A stretch of 17,778 bases of DNA, taken from positions 1 to 17,778 of the forward strand of contig CAYHFD010000017.1 of the NCBI GenBank assembly GCA_964355855.1. The letters are read 5' to 3'. The notes beneath the pieces were generated by a model. That model searched no databases, was not told the origin of the DNA, and was given only the letters and a program-made list of their open reading frames with translations. The translations under genes and the position numbers were made by a program. The DNA comes from XYD1-FULL-44-32 sp964355855. GTDB lineage: Bacteria > Patescibacteriota > Minisyncoccia > Phycocordibacterales > XYD1-FULL-46-19. The first letter of the stretch is position 1; each line of letters starts with the position of its first letter. Shown piece after piece: positions 5,738-11,651 of this stretch.

Positions 5738-7099
5738 ATGTTTGATTCAAAAACTATTTATTGGGGACAGAAAAGCGGATTAATCATCCTTTTTAATTTG
5801 ATTCTTGTTTCCTCGCTCGTTGTTTTTCCACAAATTTTACGAGCCGAGACGACTGCCGAAGAAGCCAAAGTTGCCCGTGAATCGGCTCTGCGTGACGAGT
5901 TGGCTAAGGTTGAAGCAGATATCCTAGCTAACACTAAACTATTAAATTCTAAACGAGGGGAGTCAGCTTCTATTTCTCGTGATATTCAAATTCTTACTTA
6001 TCAAATTAATCAAGCTAAATTAAAAATTAGACAAAAACAAATTGAAATTGAAAGGTTGGGTGGTGATATTACTAAAAAGGAGGTTACCATTACAACCCTT
6101 TCTAATGAAATTGAAGAAGAAAAAGAATCGCTAGCGGAGTTATTGCGAAAAACCAAAGATCTTGACCATATTAGTATGTCGGAAGTTGTTTTAGGTAATG
6201 ATACCCTATCAGATTTCTTTGTTGATATTGATTCGTTTAACTTTATTCAAGCCAATATGCATCGGTCATTTGCGGCAATGCGTGATACCCAAGTCGAAGC
6301 AACGAAAGAAAAAATAACCTTAGAACGGCGCCGAACCGCGGAACAGGATGCCAAGCGGGTTATTGAAGTGGAAACAAAAAAAATTCAAACCGCTGAAGCA
6401 GAAAAGAAAAGACTACTGACTATTTCCAAGTCCCAAGAAGCGGGCTATGGTCAAATTATTGCCGAAAGGGAAAGACGGCGAGCGGCCATTAGAAGTGAGT
6501 TGTTCCGTTTGCGGGATTCGTCTAGTATTTCTTTTGGCGAGGCCGTAGATATGGCGATTTTGTTGTCTAAAAAAACCGGTGTTCGACCGGCTTTTGCTCT
6601 AGCTATTTTAAAACAAGAAACTAATATTGGTCAAAATTTGGGTAGCTGTAACCGAGCGGGTGATCCGCCAGAAAGGCATTGGAAGGCAATTATGCACCCA
6701 ACTCGTGATCAGGCTCCCTACTTGCGGATTGTGACCGAGCTCGGCCTTGATCCCGAGACCACCCCTCTGTCTTGTGCTATGAGTTATGGCTATGGTGGGG
6801 CCATGGGTCCGGCCCAATTTATTCCTTCGACTTGGGAGCCCTATAAAGCTCGAATTACAGCGGTAACAGGTAATAATCCACCCAATCCTTGGCGGCCACT
6901 GGACGCCTTTGCGGCCTCTCAACTTCTTTTGCGCGACTTGGGGGCGGCGGGTGGTACATATACCGCCGAGCGAACGGCAGCCCTCCGCTACTACGCTGGA
7001 GGCAACTGGGCGGACCCGCGCAATGCTTTTTATGGCAATTCAGTTATGAATCTAGCCACTCAAATGCAGGCTCAAATTGACATCTTGCAAAGCAGTTAA
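5738..7099 (+). CDS. Secreted coiled-coil protein with C-terminal lytic transglycosylase domain
   Basis: A 453-aa exported cell-wall protein. Residues about 12-36 form a hydrophobic segment ending ILRAETTAEEA, a signal peptide with probable cleavage after the Ala or a signal anchor. Residues about 38-255 are a long Lys/Glu/Gln-rich coiled coil like those of EnvC and CwlO, which usually regulate wall hydrolases. Residues about 268-450 are a transglycosylase (SLT/MltB-like) domain. AILKQETNIGQNLG puts the likely catalytic Glu at 294; YGGAMGPAQFIPSTW and ALRYYAGGNW complete the fold. The likely activity is cleavage of the MurNAc-GlcNAc bond of peptidoglycan. Joining regulator-like coils to the enzyme suggests a self-controlled hydrolase, possibly for division. 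The start is fixed by the TATACT 8 nt upstream and by the signal sequence. Confidence 0.88.
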   Translation: MFDSKTIYWGQKSGLIILFNLILVSSLVVFPQILRAETTAEEAKVARESALRDELAKVEADILANTKLLNSKRGESASISRDIQILTYQINQAKLKIRQKQIEIERLGGDITKKEVTITTLSNEIEEEKESLAELLRKTKDLDHISMSEVVLGNDTLSDFFVDIDSFNFIQANMHRSFAAMRDTQVEATKEKITLERRRTAEQDAKRVIEVETKKIQTAEAEKKRLLTISKSQEAGYGQIIAERERRRAAIRSELFRLRDSSSISFGEAVDMAILLSKKTGVRPAFALAILKQETNIGQNLGSCNRAGDPPERHWKAIMHPTRDQAPYLRIVTELGLDPETTPLSCAMSYGYGGAMGPAQFIPSTWEPYKARITAVTGNNPPNPWRPLDAFAASQLLLRDLGAAGGTYTAERTAALRYYAGGNWADPRNAFYGNSVMNLATQMQAQIDILQSS

Positions 7100-7119
7100 T
7101 TCTATGGTAAATTCTTCCC

Positions 7120-7380
7120 ATGCAAAAGGAAATTCACCCCACCTACTATCCGGAAGCTAAAGTAAACTGCGCCTGCGGTAACACTTTTACGGTGGGTTCT
7201 ACTAAAGAAAAAATAGAAGTTGAAGTTTGTGCCAATTGTCACCCTTTCTTCACTGGTAATGAAAAAATTATGGATACCGCTGGTCGGGTTGAGAAATTTA
7301 AGGCGCGCGCTAAGAAAGCTACTCCAGCCAAGAAAAAAGTAGTCAAGAAAAAAAAGATAGCCGAGACCACAGTCGAATAG
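7120..7380 (+). CDS. rpmE: 50S ribosomal protein L31
   Basis: An 86-aa L31. It begins MQKEIHPTYYPEAKVNCACGNTF. Two Cys pairs, CAC near residue 18 and CANC near 37, fit the zinc-binding (C+) type. HPFFTGNEKIMDTAGRVEKF is the conserved core. The last 20 or so residues are a Lys/Ala extension (AKKATPAKKKVVKKKK). It starts 20 nt after the transglycosylase stop. A weak -10 (TATGGT, 7103-7108) exists, but readthrough from upstream is also possible. In many bacteria rpmE precedes prfA, as here. Confidence 0.94.
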   Translation: MQKEIHPTYYPEAKVNCACGNTFTVGSTKEKIEVEVCANCHPFFTGNEKIMDTAGRVEKFKARAKKATPAKKKVVKKKKIAETTVE

Positions 7381-7393
7381 ACTTTTTACCGCC

Positions 7394-7421
7394 AGAAACG
7401 CAGACAATGCGTTTCTTTGTT
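7394..7421 (+). terminator. Intrinsic terminator between rpmE and prfA
   Basis: A perfect 9-bp stem agaaacgca / tgcgtttct with loop gacaa, followed by the T-rich ttgtt. Moderate strength. Confidence 0.6.
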
Positions 7422-7434
7422 AGTGGTCTTCCGG

Positions 7435-7440
7435 TATTAT
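7435..7440 (+). promoter_or_regulatory. -10 box of prfA
   Basis: TATTAT, 6 nt before ATG 7447. This spacing supports 7447 as the start and implies a leaderless mRNA. No clear -35. Confidence 0.55.
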
Positions 7441-7446
7441 ATTGTT

Positions 7447-8442
7447 ATGACCAATGATGCAGAGTTAAATTTTGATGAGCTAAGGCAAAACCAAAAAACT
7501 GCCTATTTAATGATGGAACATGATCGGCTGACAGCCAAAATTGCGGAGGCTGATACGGTGGCTAGTGGTGACCCGGAGATGGCCGATTTAGTCGCCGAAG
7601 AAAAAAATGACCTAATTAAGCAACGGCAAGGTTTAGAATCTACGATGAGTGAAATAGTGGCTAAAGATGTAGCTACCGACGAGGCTGTTAACGAAGTGAT
7701 TATGGAAATAAGGGCTGGCGCTGGTGGCGAAGAGTCGGCCCTGTTTGCCGTAAATCTAAAAGAGATGTACGAAGCTTATGCCGTATCTTTGGGTTGGCAA
7801 TTTCAGGTCCTTGATGAATCTTTGTCTGAATTGGGCGGATACAAAGAAGTGGCGATTGAAATAAAAGGCAAAAATATTTATGACTCCTTGCGTTACGAAA
7901 CTGGTGTACACCGGGTGCAAAGAATTCCGGCGACGGAAAAACAAGGTCGGGTTCACACCTCAACCGCTTCGGTGGCGGTAATGCCGATTCGCAAGAAAAC
8001 AAAAGTTACTATCAACCCCGCAGATCTAGAAATTGAAACCACGCGTTCAGGTGGGGCGGGCGGACAGAATGTTAACAAAGTTGAAACAGCGGTCCGGATT
8101 GTTCATAAACCAACCGGTATTGCCGTGCGTAGTCAAAGTGAACGATTTCAACAGAGAAATCGTGAAAAAGCGATGATGATTTTGGAGGCTAAATTAAATG
8201 AGTTACAAGAGTCGGCCGATAAAAAAGAGGAAACCGACGAAAGGCGAAGTCAGATTGGAACGGGCGATCGAAGCGAAAAAATCCGTACCTATAATATTTT
8301 GCAGGACCGGGTAACTGACCATCGGATCAAGGAATCTTGGCACGGTATCGAACGGATTTTAGGGGGTCAAATCGGACCAATTGTGGAAGCTTTGGCGGCT
8401 GCTGGGGGCGGTACTTTAGATGGAAGTGATGACGACGAGTGA
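7447..8442 (+). CDS. prfA: Peptide chain release factor 1
   Basis: A 331-aa class I release factor that ends translation at UAA and UAG. The helical N-terminal domain is about residues 1-95. EIRAGAGGEESALFA begins the core near 96. The stop-recognition tripeptide is PAT in RVQRIPATEKQGRVHTS near 160, the RF1 form and not SPF of RF2. The catalytic GGQ lies in RSGGAGGQNVNKVETAVR near 205. An in-frame TTG at 7417 would add ten residues, but ATG 7447 fits the family and the -10 box. The gene ends in TGA, which shows UGA is a stop here. No prmC follows; rpsB comes next. Confidence 0.96.
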   Translation: MTNDAELNFDELRQNQKTAYLMMEHDRLTAKIAEADTVASGDPEMADLVAEEKNDLIKQRQGLESTMSEIVAKDVATDEAVNEVIMEIRAGAGGEESALFAVNLKEMYEAYAVSLGWQFQVLDESLSELGGYKEVAIEIKGKNIYDSLRYETGVHRVQRIPATEKQGRVHTSTASVAVMPIRKKTKVTINPADLEIETTRSGGAGGQNVNKVETAVRIVHKPTGIAVRSQSERFQQRNREKAMMILEAKLNELQESADKKEETDERRSQIGTGDRSEKIRTYNILQDRVTDHRIKESWHGIERILGGQIGPIVEALAAAGGGTLDGSDDDE

Positions 8443-8457
8443 TGGTTACAGCTAATA

Positions 8458-8486
8458 TTGCCAATTTACCATATATTTGTTAGACT
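8458..8486 (+). promoter_or_regulatory. rpsB promoter, TTGCCA-17-TAGACT
   Basis: -35 TTGCCA (8458-8463), a 17-nt spacer and -10 TAGACT (8481-8486), with 9 nt to ATG 8496. The mRNA leader would be about 2-3 nt. Confidence 0.65.
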
Positions 8487-8495
8487 GCTTGCCGT

Positions 8496-9257
8496 ATGGA
8501 AAATACTGATACTAAGACTGGAAACGAGGGAATTGTGCGCGAACTATTTAAAGTTGGTGCTCATTTTGGTTTTAGCCGGGTTCGGCGTCACCCTTCAGTA
8601 GATAAATATATTTTTGGTTATAAAAACAAGACGGCAATTATTGACCTAGAAAAAACCATTGAATCTTTAGAAAAAGCTAAGGCTTTTGTCCGCCAACTAG
8701 GAAGCGAAGGTAAACAAGTTTTGTTTGTCGGCAATAAAAATGAAGCCCGCGAGGCCGTTAAAAAAGCGGCTTTATCTGTTGAGATGCCTTATTCAGCGGA
8801 ACGGTGGATCGGTGGTACTTTGACTAACTCTAGTCAGATTAAGACCCGTCTTAAGCGATTAGCTGAAATCAAAGCTGACGAAGAATCTGGTGAGTTACTA
8901 AAATATACTAAAAAAGAACGGGGTTTGATTGCTAAAGACAGAAAAGATTTAGAGCGATATTTTGGTGGCATCGTAAATATGTTAAAAATGCCGGCGGCGA
9001 TGTTTATTGTTGATAACCTGGCTGAAAGTAATGCTTTAGCGGAAGCTAAAATTATGAAAATTCCGGTTATTTCTCTTTCAAATTCTGATTGCGATATTCG
9101 TGAAATTCCTTACCCAATAATTTGCAATGACGGCGCCACTGGTAGTATTGCTTACTTTGCCAACGAAATTGCTAGCGCCTATAAGGAAGGACAAAAAAAC
9201 CCAGTTGCTCCGAAAATTCAGACTGAAGTCAAGGTGGATACAGTAACAGCGCAATAA
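8496..9257 (+). CDS. rpsB: 30S ribosomal protein S2
   Basis: A 253-aa S2. KVGAHFGFSRVRRHPSVDKYIFGYKNKTAIIDLEKT near residues 19-54 corresponds to the usual 'GvHfGH..rrwnPkm..yIfg.rn.ihiIdl.kT' opening. RWIGGTLTNSSQIKTRLKRL near 107 and PAAMFIVDNLAESNALAEAKIMKIPVISLSNSDCD near 169 are the other conserved blocks. The rpsB-tsf order is the standard bacterial one. It has its own promoter with an almost absent leader. Confidence 0.96.
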   Translation: MENTDTKTGNEGIVRELFKVGAHFGFSRVRRHPSVDKYIFGYKNKTAIIDLEKTIESLEKAKAFVRQLGSEGKQVLFVGNKNEAREAVKKAALSVEMPYSAERWIGGTLTNSSQIKTRLKRLAEIKADEESGELLKYTKKERGLIAKDRKDLERYFGGIVNMLKMPAAMFIVDNLAESNALAEAKIMKIPVISLSNSDCDIREIPYPIICNDGATGSIAYFANEIASAYKEGQKNPVAPKIQTEVKVDTVTAQ

Positions 9258-9269
9258 ATAGTTTTAGTT

Positions 9270-9275
9270 TATAAT
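9270..9275 (+). promoter_or_regulatory. Possible -10 box of tsf
   Basis: TATAAT in the 37-nt rpsB-tsf gap, 19 nt before ATG 9295; the leader would be about 12 nt. No -35 match. Co-transcription with rpsB is equally possible. Confidence 0.4.
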
Positions 9276-9294
9276 GTAGCGATAAGCTATAAAT

Positions 9295-9750
9295 ATGGCT
9301 GATACACAATCAATTAAAGAATTACGCGACCGCACTGGCATTTCCATGGCCGAGTGTAAAAAAGCCCTAGATGCCTCTGGTGGTGATGTTGAAAAAGCCC
9401 TAGAAGTTTTGCGTGAAAGGGGGGTTGAGATGGCCGGTAAAAAGTCTGACCGCGAATTGGGGGCAGGCGTAATAAGCTCATATATTCATGCTGGTGGTCT
9501 GATTGGGACCTTGGTCGAGATTGCCTGCGAAACCGATTTCGTTTCTAAAAACGAAGATTTTAGAGCTATGGCAGAAGATATTGCGATGCATATTGCCGCC
9601 ACTAGTCCGGCTGATGTAGCCGAACTATTGACTCAAGAATACATAAAAAATCCTAGTTTGACCGTCGAAGCCCTAATTCAACAAGGGACCCAAAAATTTG
9701 GCGAAAGAATAGTGTTAGCCAAGTTCTCTCGTTTTGAGATTGGAGCGTAA
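9295..9750 (+). CDS. tsf: Elongation factor Ts, short form
   Basis: A 151-aa EF-Ts, the nucleotide exchange factor for EF-Tu. The N-terminal UBA-like domain is IKELRDRTGISMAECKKALDASGGDVEKALEVLRERG (about residues 6-42). The EF-Tu-contacting TDFV motif is in EIACETDFVSKNEDF near 80. The protein is about half the length of E. coli EF-Ts (283 aa) and shorter than the Thermus form (196 aa, from memory): it keeps one core subdomain and lacks the second with its coiled coil. The normal ending FSRFEIGA shows it is a compact form and not a truncation. Confidence 0.95.
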   Translation: MADTQSIKELRDRTGISMAECKKALDASGGDVEKALEVLRERGVEMAGKKSDRELGAGVISSYIHAGGLIGTLVEIACETDFVSKNEDFRAMAEDIAMHIAATSPADVAELLTQEYIKNPSLTVEALIQQGTQKFGERIVLAKFSRFEIGA

Positions 9751-9755
9751 GTTTT

Positions 9756-10169
9756 ATGATAATATTTCTTACAATTGCTGTTATTTGTTATGGTGTTGCG
9801 GGGGCAATAGTTTTTTTAAGACTTAGAGATTTGCGAACCGGTAAGGTAACCCTAGCCGATTTACAACAACCCTCTTTCCGGTTGTGGTTGTCAAACACCC
9901 TAGATGCTTTTGCGGTGTCCATAGTATTTTTATCTCGTGAATTGGCCCATCATTCGTATGTATATCTATTAGTGATTGCCAAACGTCTGGTTTCTTTGGC
10001 CAAGAGAGTGTCAATTAAAATTGAACGAGTTTTGGGTCAGGTCATACACACTACCCGTGAACGCAAACGAAGCGATCGGGAAAGGGGTTCGTCGTCTCTT
10101 TTTCTAAGAGAAATGAAAATACATCAGGCGGAAGTTAAGCGGACCTTGCAGTCTTTTTCCAGACATTAA
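9756..10169 (+). CDS. Small single-pass membrane protein, function unknown
   Basis: A 137-aa protein not recognised. Residues about 2-22 (IIFLTIAVICYGVAGAIVFL) form one transmembrane helix. The rest is basic and Arg/Lys-rich and would face the cytoplasm; a mildly hydrophobic stretch (DAFAVSIVFLSRELAHHSYVYLLVIAKRLVSLAKRV, about 50-85) could be amphipathic. It starts 5 nt after the tsf stop with no promoter or Shine-Dalgarno of its own, so it is probably co-transcribed with tsf. Confidence 0.7.
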   Translation: MIIFLTIAVICYGVAGAIVFLRLRDLRTGKVTLADLQQPSFRLWLSNTLDAFAVSIVFLSRELAHHSYVYLLVIAKRLVSLAKRVSIKIERVLGQVIHTTRERKRSDRERGSSSLFLREMKIHQAEVKRTLQSFSRH

Positions 10170-10198
10170 AAATATAGTGGCGGACTAGCAAGATAATA

Positions 10199-10228
10199 GG
10201 TAAAGAATTCTTTAAAAATATTAAATAA
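10199..10228 (+). pseudogene. 3'-end remnant of a second GIY-YIG gene
   Basis: Thirty bases reading GKEFFKNIK-stop match 26 of 30 bases of the intact gene's end (10573-10602, GKEFLKSIK-stop). Three of the four differences are at third codon positions, so the two copies diverged as protein-coding genes. In both places the TAA is followed directly by the tRNA-Thr sequence. Confidence 0.7.
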
Positions 10229-10235
10229 GCCGGCA

Positions 10236-10305
10236 CCCGCCCGCAACGCCTGAGCTTGCGACCCGCCTGCCATGCGAGGGCACGAGCGGGCAGGTGGCGG
10301 GCGGG
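10236..10305. repeat. 70-nt GC-rich palindromic element, insertion 1
   Basis: Inserted exactly between nucleotides 7 and 8 of the tRNA half copy. Its ends are perfect 9-bp inverted repeats (cccgcccgc 10236-10244, gcgggcggg 10297-10305). It contains a segment (10262-10294) repeated at 17575-17606 with one base indel. No target duplication is visible. Confidence 0.8.
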
Positions 10306-10319
10306 TAGCTCAGTTGGTA

Positions 10320-10339
10320 CCTGCCTGCCGGCAGGCAGG
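10320..10339. repeat. 20-nt perfect palindrome, insertion 2
   Basis: cctgcctgcc followed by its exact complement, placed in the D-loop of the tRNA half copy between nucleotides 21 and 22. A copy with one changed base occurs at 10718-10737. Confidence 0.85.
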
Positions 10340-10359
10340 GAGCGCCACTTTTGAAAATC

Positions 10360-10602
10360 ATGATATATTTTGTTTACGCAATTAAAAGTAAAAAGGATAA
10401 TAGGATTTATGTTGGTATGACTAGTGATGTGGAGAGACGAGTTGGCGAACATAATAAGGGTTATGTTTTCTCAACCAAAGGGTATATTCCTTGGAATCTT
10501 ATATACATAGAGGATTGTGGAAATGTTAGAATAAATGCTAGGAATAAAGAGAAGTATTTAAAGTCTGGTGTTGGTAAAGAATTTTTGAAGAGTATTAAAT
10601 AA
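10360..10602 (+). CDS. Small GIY-YIG endonuclease domain protein
   Basis: An 80-aa single-domain GIY-YIG nuclease of the UvrC/UPF0213-like kind. MIYFVYAI holds the 'GIY' strand, NRIYVGMT the 'YIG' strand, and ERRVGEHNKG the conserved Arg region. RNKEKYLKSGVGKEFLKSIK is the C-terminal helix with the likely catalytic Glu. There is no extra DNA-binding domain. I chose ATG 10360; the upstream in-frame TTG at 10351 lies within the tRNA half copy. The stop TAA (10600-10602) directly abuts the first base of tRNA-Thr. The unit 'GIY-YIG end plus tRNA 5' half' occurs twice here, which suggests the nuclease belongs to a small element that inserts in the tRNA anticodon loop; that role is inference. The gene is more AT-rich than most neighbours. 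Confidence 0.88.
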   Translation: MIYFVYAIKSKKDNRIYVGMTSDVERRVGEHNKGYVFSTKGYIPWNLIYIEDCGNVRINARNKEKYLKSGVGKEFLKSIK

Positions 10603-10675
10603 GCCGGCATAGCTCAGTTGGTAGAGCGCCACTTTTGTAAAGTGGATGTCCGGGGTTCGAACCCTCGTGCCGGCT
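10603..10675 (+). tRNA. tRNA-Thr (anticodon UGU)
   Basis: A 73-nt cloverleaf. Acceptor gccggca pairs with tgccggc. The D-arm is gctc/gagc with loop agttggta. The anticodon stem is ccact/agtgg with loop tttgtaa, giving anticodon TGT (reads ACA). The variable loop is atgtc. The T-arm is cgggg/cctcg (one G-U) with loop ttcgaac. The discriminator base is T and CCA is not encoded. It starts at the base after the GIY-YIG stop codon. Its first 35 nt are copied upstream and its last 18 nt plus one flanking base downstream. Confidence 0.97.
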
Positions 10676-10676
10676 C
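10658..10676. repeat. 19-bp direct repeat, left copy (tRNA 3' end)
   Basis: cgaaccctcgtgccggctc, covering the T-loop 3' part, T-stem, acceptor strand, discriminator and one flanking base. An identical copy lies at 10830-10848. Confidence 0.9.
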
Positions 10677-10829
10677 AGAGAGACGACAAAGCAAGCAAAC
10701 TACTTTGCTTGCGTGAGCCTGCCTGCCGGTAGGCAGGGGTGAGAAAAGATTTTTGTTATTTTTCTAGCAGGAAAAATCAAAAATCTGGGGTCGAGGAAAA
10801 AACTTTTGGCGAAAAGTTTTTGAGGTGAC
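10677..10829. mobile_element. Palindrome-rich 153-nt insert between two tRNA 3'-end copies
   Basis: No gene. Four hairpins lie in a row: 10691-10712 (gcaagcaaa/tttgcttgc); 10718-10737 (the 20-nt palindrome with one mismatch); about 10748-10788 (agatttttg-atttttc arms with a 2-nt bulge); and 10798-10821 (aaaaactttt/aaaagttttt around ggcg). It is bounded by the 19-bp tRNA 3'-end repeats, as expected for a decayed or minimal element integrated at the tRNA 3' end. The mobile origin is inferred. Confidence 0.5.
10718..10737. repeat. 20-nt palindrome, diverged copy
   Basis: Same as 10320-10339 except for one base (ggtaggcagg in the right arm). Confidence 0.8.
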
Positions 10830-10848
10830 CGAACCCTCGTGCCGGCTC
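10830..10848. repeat. 19-bp direct repeat, right copy (tRNA-Thr 3' fragment)
   Basis: Identical to 10658-10676. The bases before it read acc instead of gtt of the T-loop, so the copy begins within the T-loop. It lies 34 nt before the pheS -10 box. Confidence 0.88.
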
Positions 10849-10882
10849 CAAAATTAAACTTTATTTTTTTTGGTTTTTTCGC

Positions 10883-10888
10883 TATACT
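10883..10888 (+). promoter_or_regulatory. -10 box of pheS
   Basis: TATACT, 7 nt before ATG 10896. The hexamer 17 nt upstream is TTTATT, a poor -35. Leaderless layout. Confidence 0.6.
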
Positions 10889-10895
10889 CACTCCT

Positions 10896-11639
10896 ATGGA
10901 AGAAACTAAAACTATTGGCCCCGGTGAAATAAAAAATCAATTTCACGGGACGGGCCATTTACACCCATTGACTCAAATAATGAGTGAAATGGCCGATATT
11001 TTTCGGGAAATGGGTTTTCGGGTGGCTGATGGTCCAGAAAAGGAAACCGAGTGGCACAATTTTGATGCGCTAAATATTCCGGCCAACCATCCGGCGCGGG
11101 CGATGCAGGATACTTTTTGGCTGAAGCCAACGGAAGGACGTGAACTTTTGCGGACTCATATGACCTCTGTCTCTTTGCGTGAGCTGGCCAAAAAACAATT
11201 GCCCCTGCGTGTTGTGTCACCAGGGAGGGTTTTTCGCAATGAGGCGACTGATGCGACCCACGAAGCGCAGTTTTATCAGTTTGATGGTTTAGCAATCGAT
11301 CGACCTGGGAAAATTACCATGGCCGAGCTAAAGGGTGTGCTGTCTACTTTGTATAAAAAACTTTTTGGTGAAAATATTGAAATTCGTTTTCGGGCCAGTT
11401 TCTTTTCTTTTGTCGAGCCGGGCATCGAGGTGGACATTAAGTGGGGTGATCGCTGGCTCGAGGTGTGCGGGGCGGGGCTTCTTCACCCCAATGTTTTTAC
11501 CGCGGCGGGGCTCAATCCGAACGAGTGGCAAGGACTGGCCTTTGGTAGTACTGTCGACCGGCTAGCGATGATAAAGTATGGCATTGAAGATATTCGTCAT
11601 TTTTATCAAGGGGATATGCGGTTTTTGAAGCAGTTCTAA
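10896..11639 (+). CDS. pheS: Phenylalanyl-tRNA synthetase alpha subunit, short form
   Basis: A 247-aa catalytic subunit of PheRS, class II, charging tRNA-Phe. GHLHPLTQIMSEMADIFREMGF opens the catalytic domain near residue 22. Motif 2 is GRVFRNEATDATHEAQFYQFDG near 109-130. Motif 3 is GLAFGSTVDRLAMIKYGI near 212-229. E. coli PheS has 327 residues; the missing part is the N-terminal coiled coil that contacts tRNA. I chose ATG 10896 because the -10 box lies 7 nt upstream and the longer frame (TTG 10839) runs back into the tRNA-fragment repeat. pheT follows after 12 nt. Confidence 0.95.
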   Translation: MEETKTIGPGEIKNQFHGTGHLHPLTQIMSEMADIFREMGFRVADGPEKETEWHNFDALNIPANHPARAMQDTFWLKPTEGRELLRTHMTSVSLRELAKKQLPLRVVSPGRVFRNEATDATHEAQFYQFDGLAIDRPGKITMAELKGVLSTLYKKLFGENIEIRFRASFFSFVEPGIEVDIKWGDRWLEVCGAGLLHPNVFTAAGLNPNEWQGLAFGSTVDRLAMIKYGIEDIRHFYQGDMRFLKQF

Positions 11640-11651
11640 TTTTCTAATACG

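Larger units (their letters stand above)
10229..10353 (+). pseudogene. tRNA-Thr 5'-half copy interrupted by two palindromic insertions
   Basis: Without two insertions (10236-10305 and 10320-10339) the remaining 35 nt (gccggca, tagctcagttggta, gagcgccacttttg) equal nucleotides 1-35 of the intact tRNA-Thr at 10603-10637. The copy stops inside the anticodon and runs into the GIY-YIG gene. With no 3' half it cannot make a normal tRNA. Confidence 0.85.

Noticed and set aside
10135..10452. Minus-strand ORF with PAGRQ-like peptides
   Set aside because: Produced by the GC-rich palindromes in the tRNA half copy, and antisense to the GIY-YIG gene.
10236..10848. CRISPR array
   Set aside because: Repeats are palindromic insertions and tRNA fragments with no regular spacing, no spacers and no cas genes.
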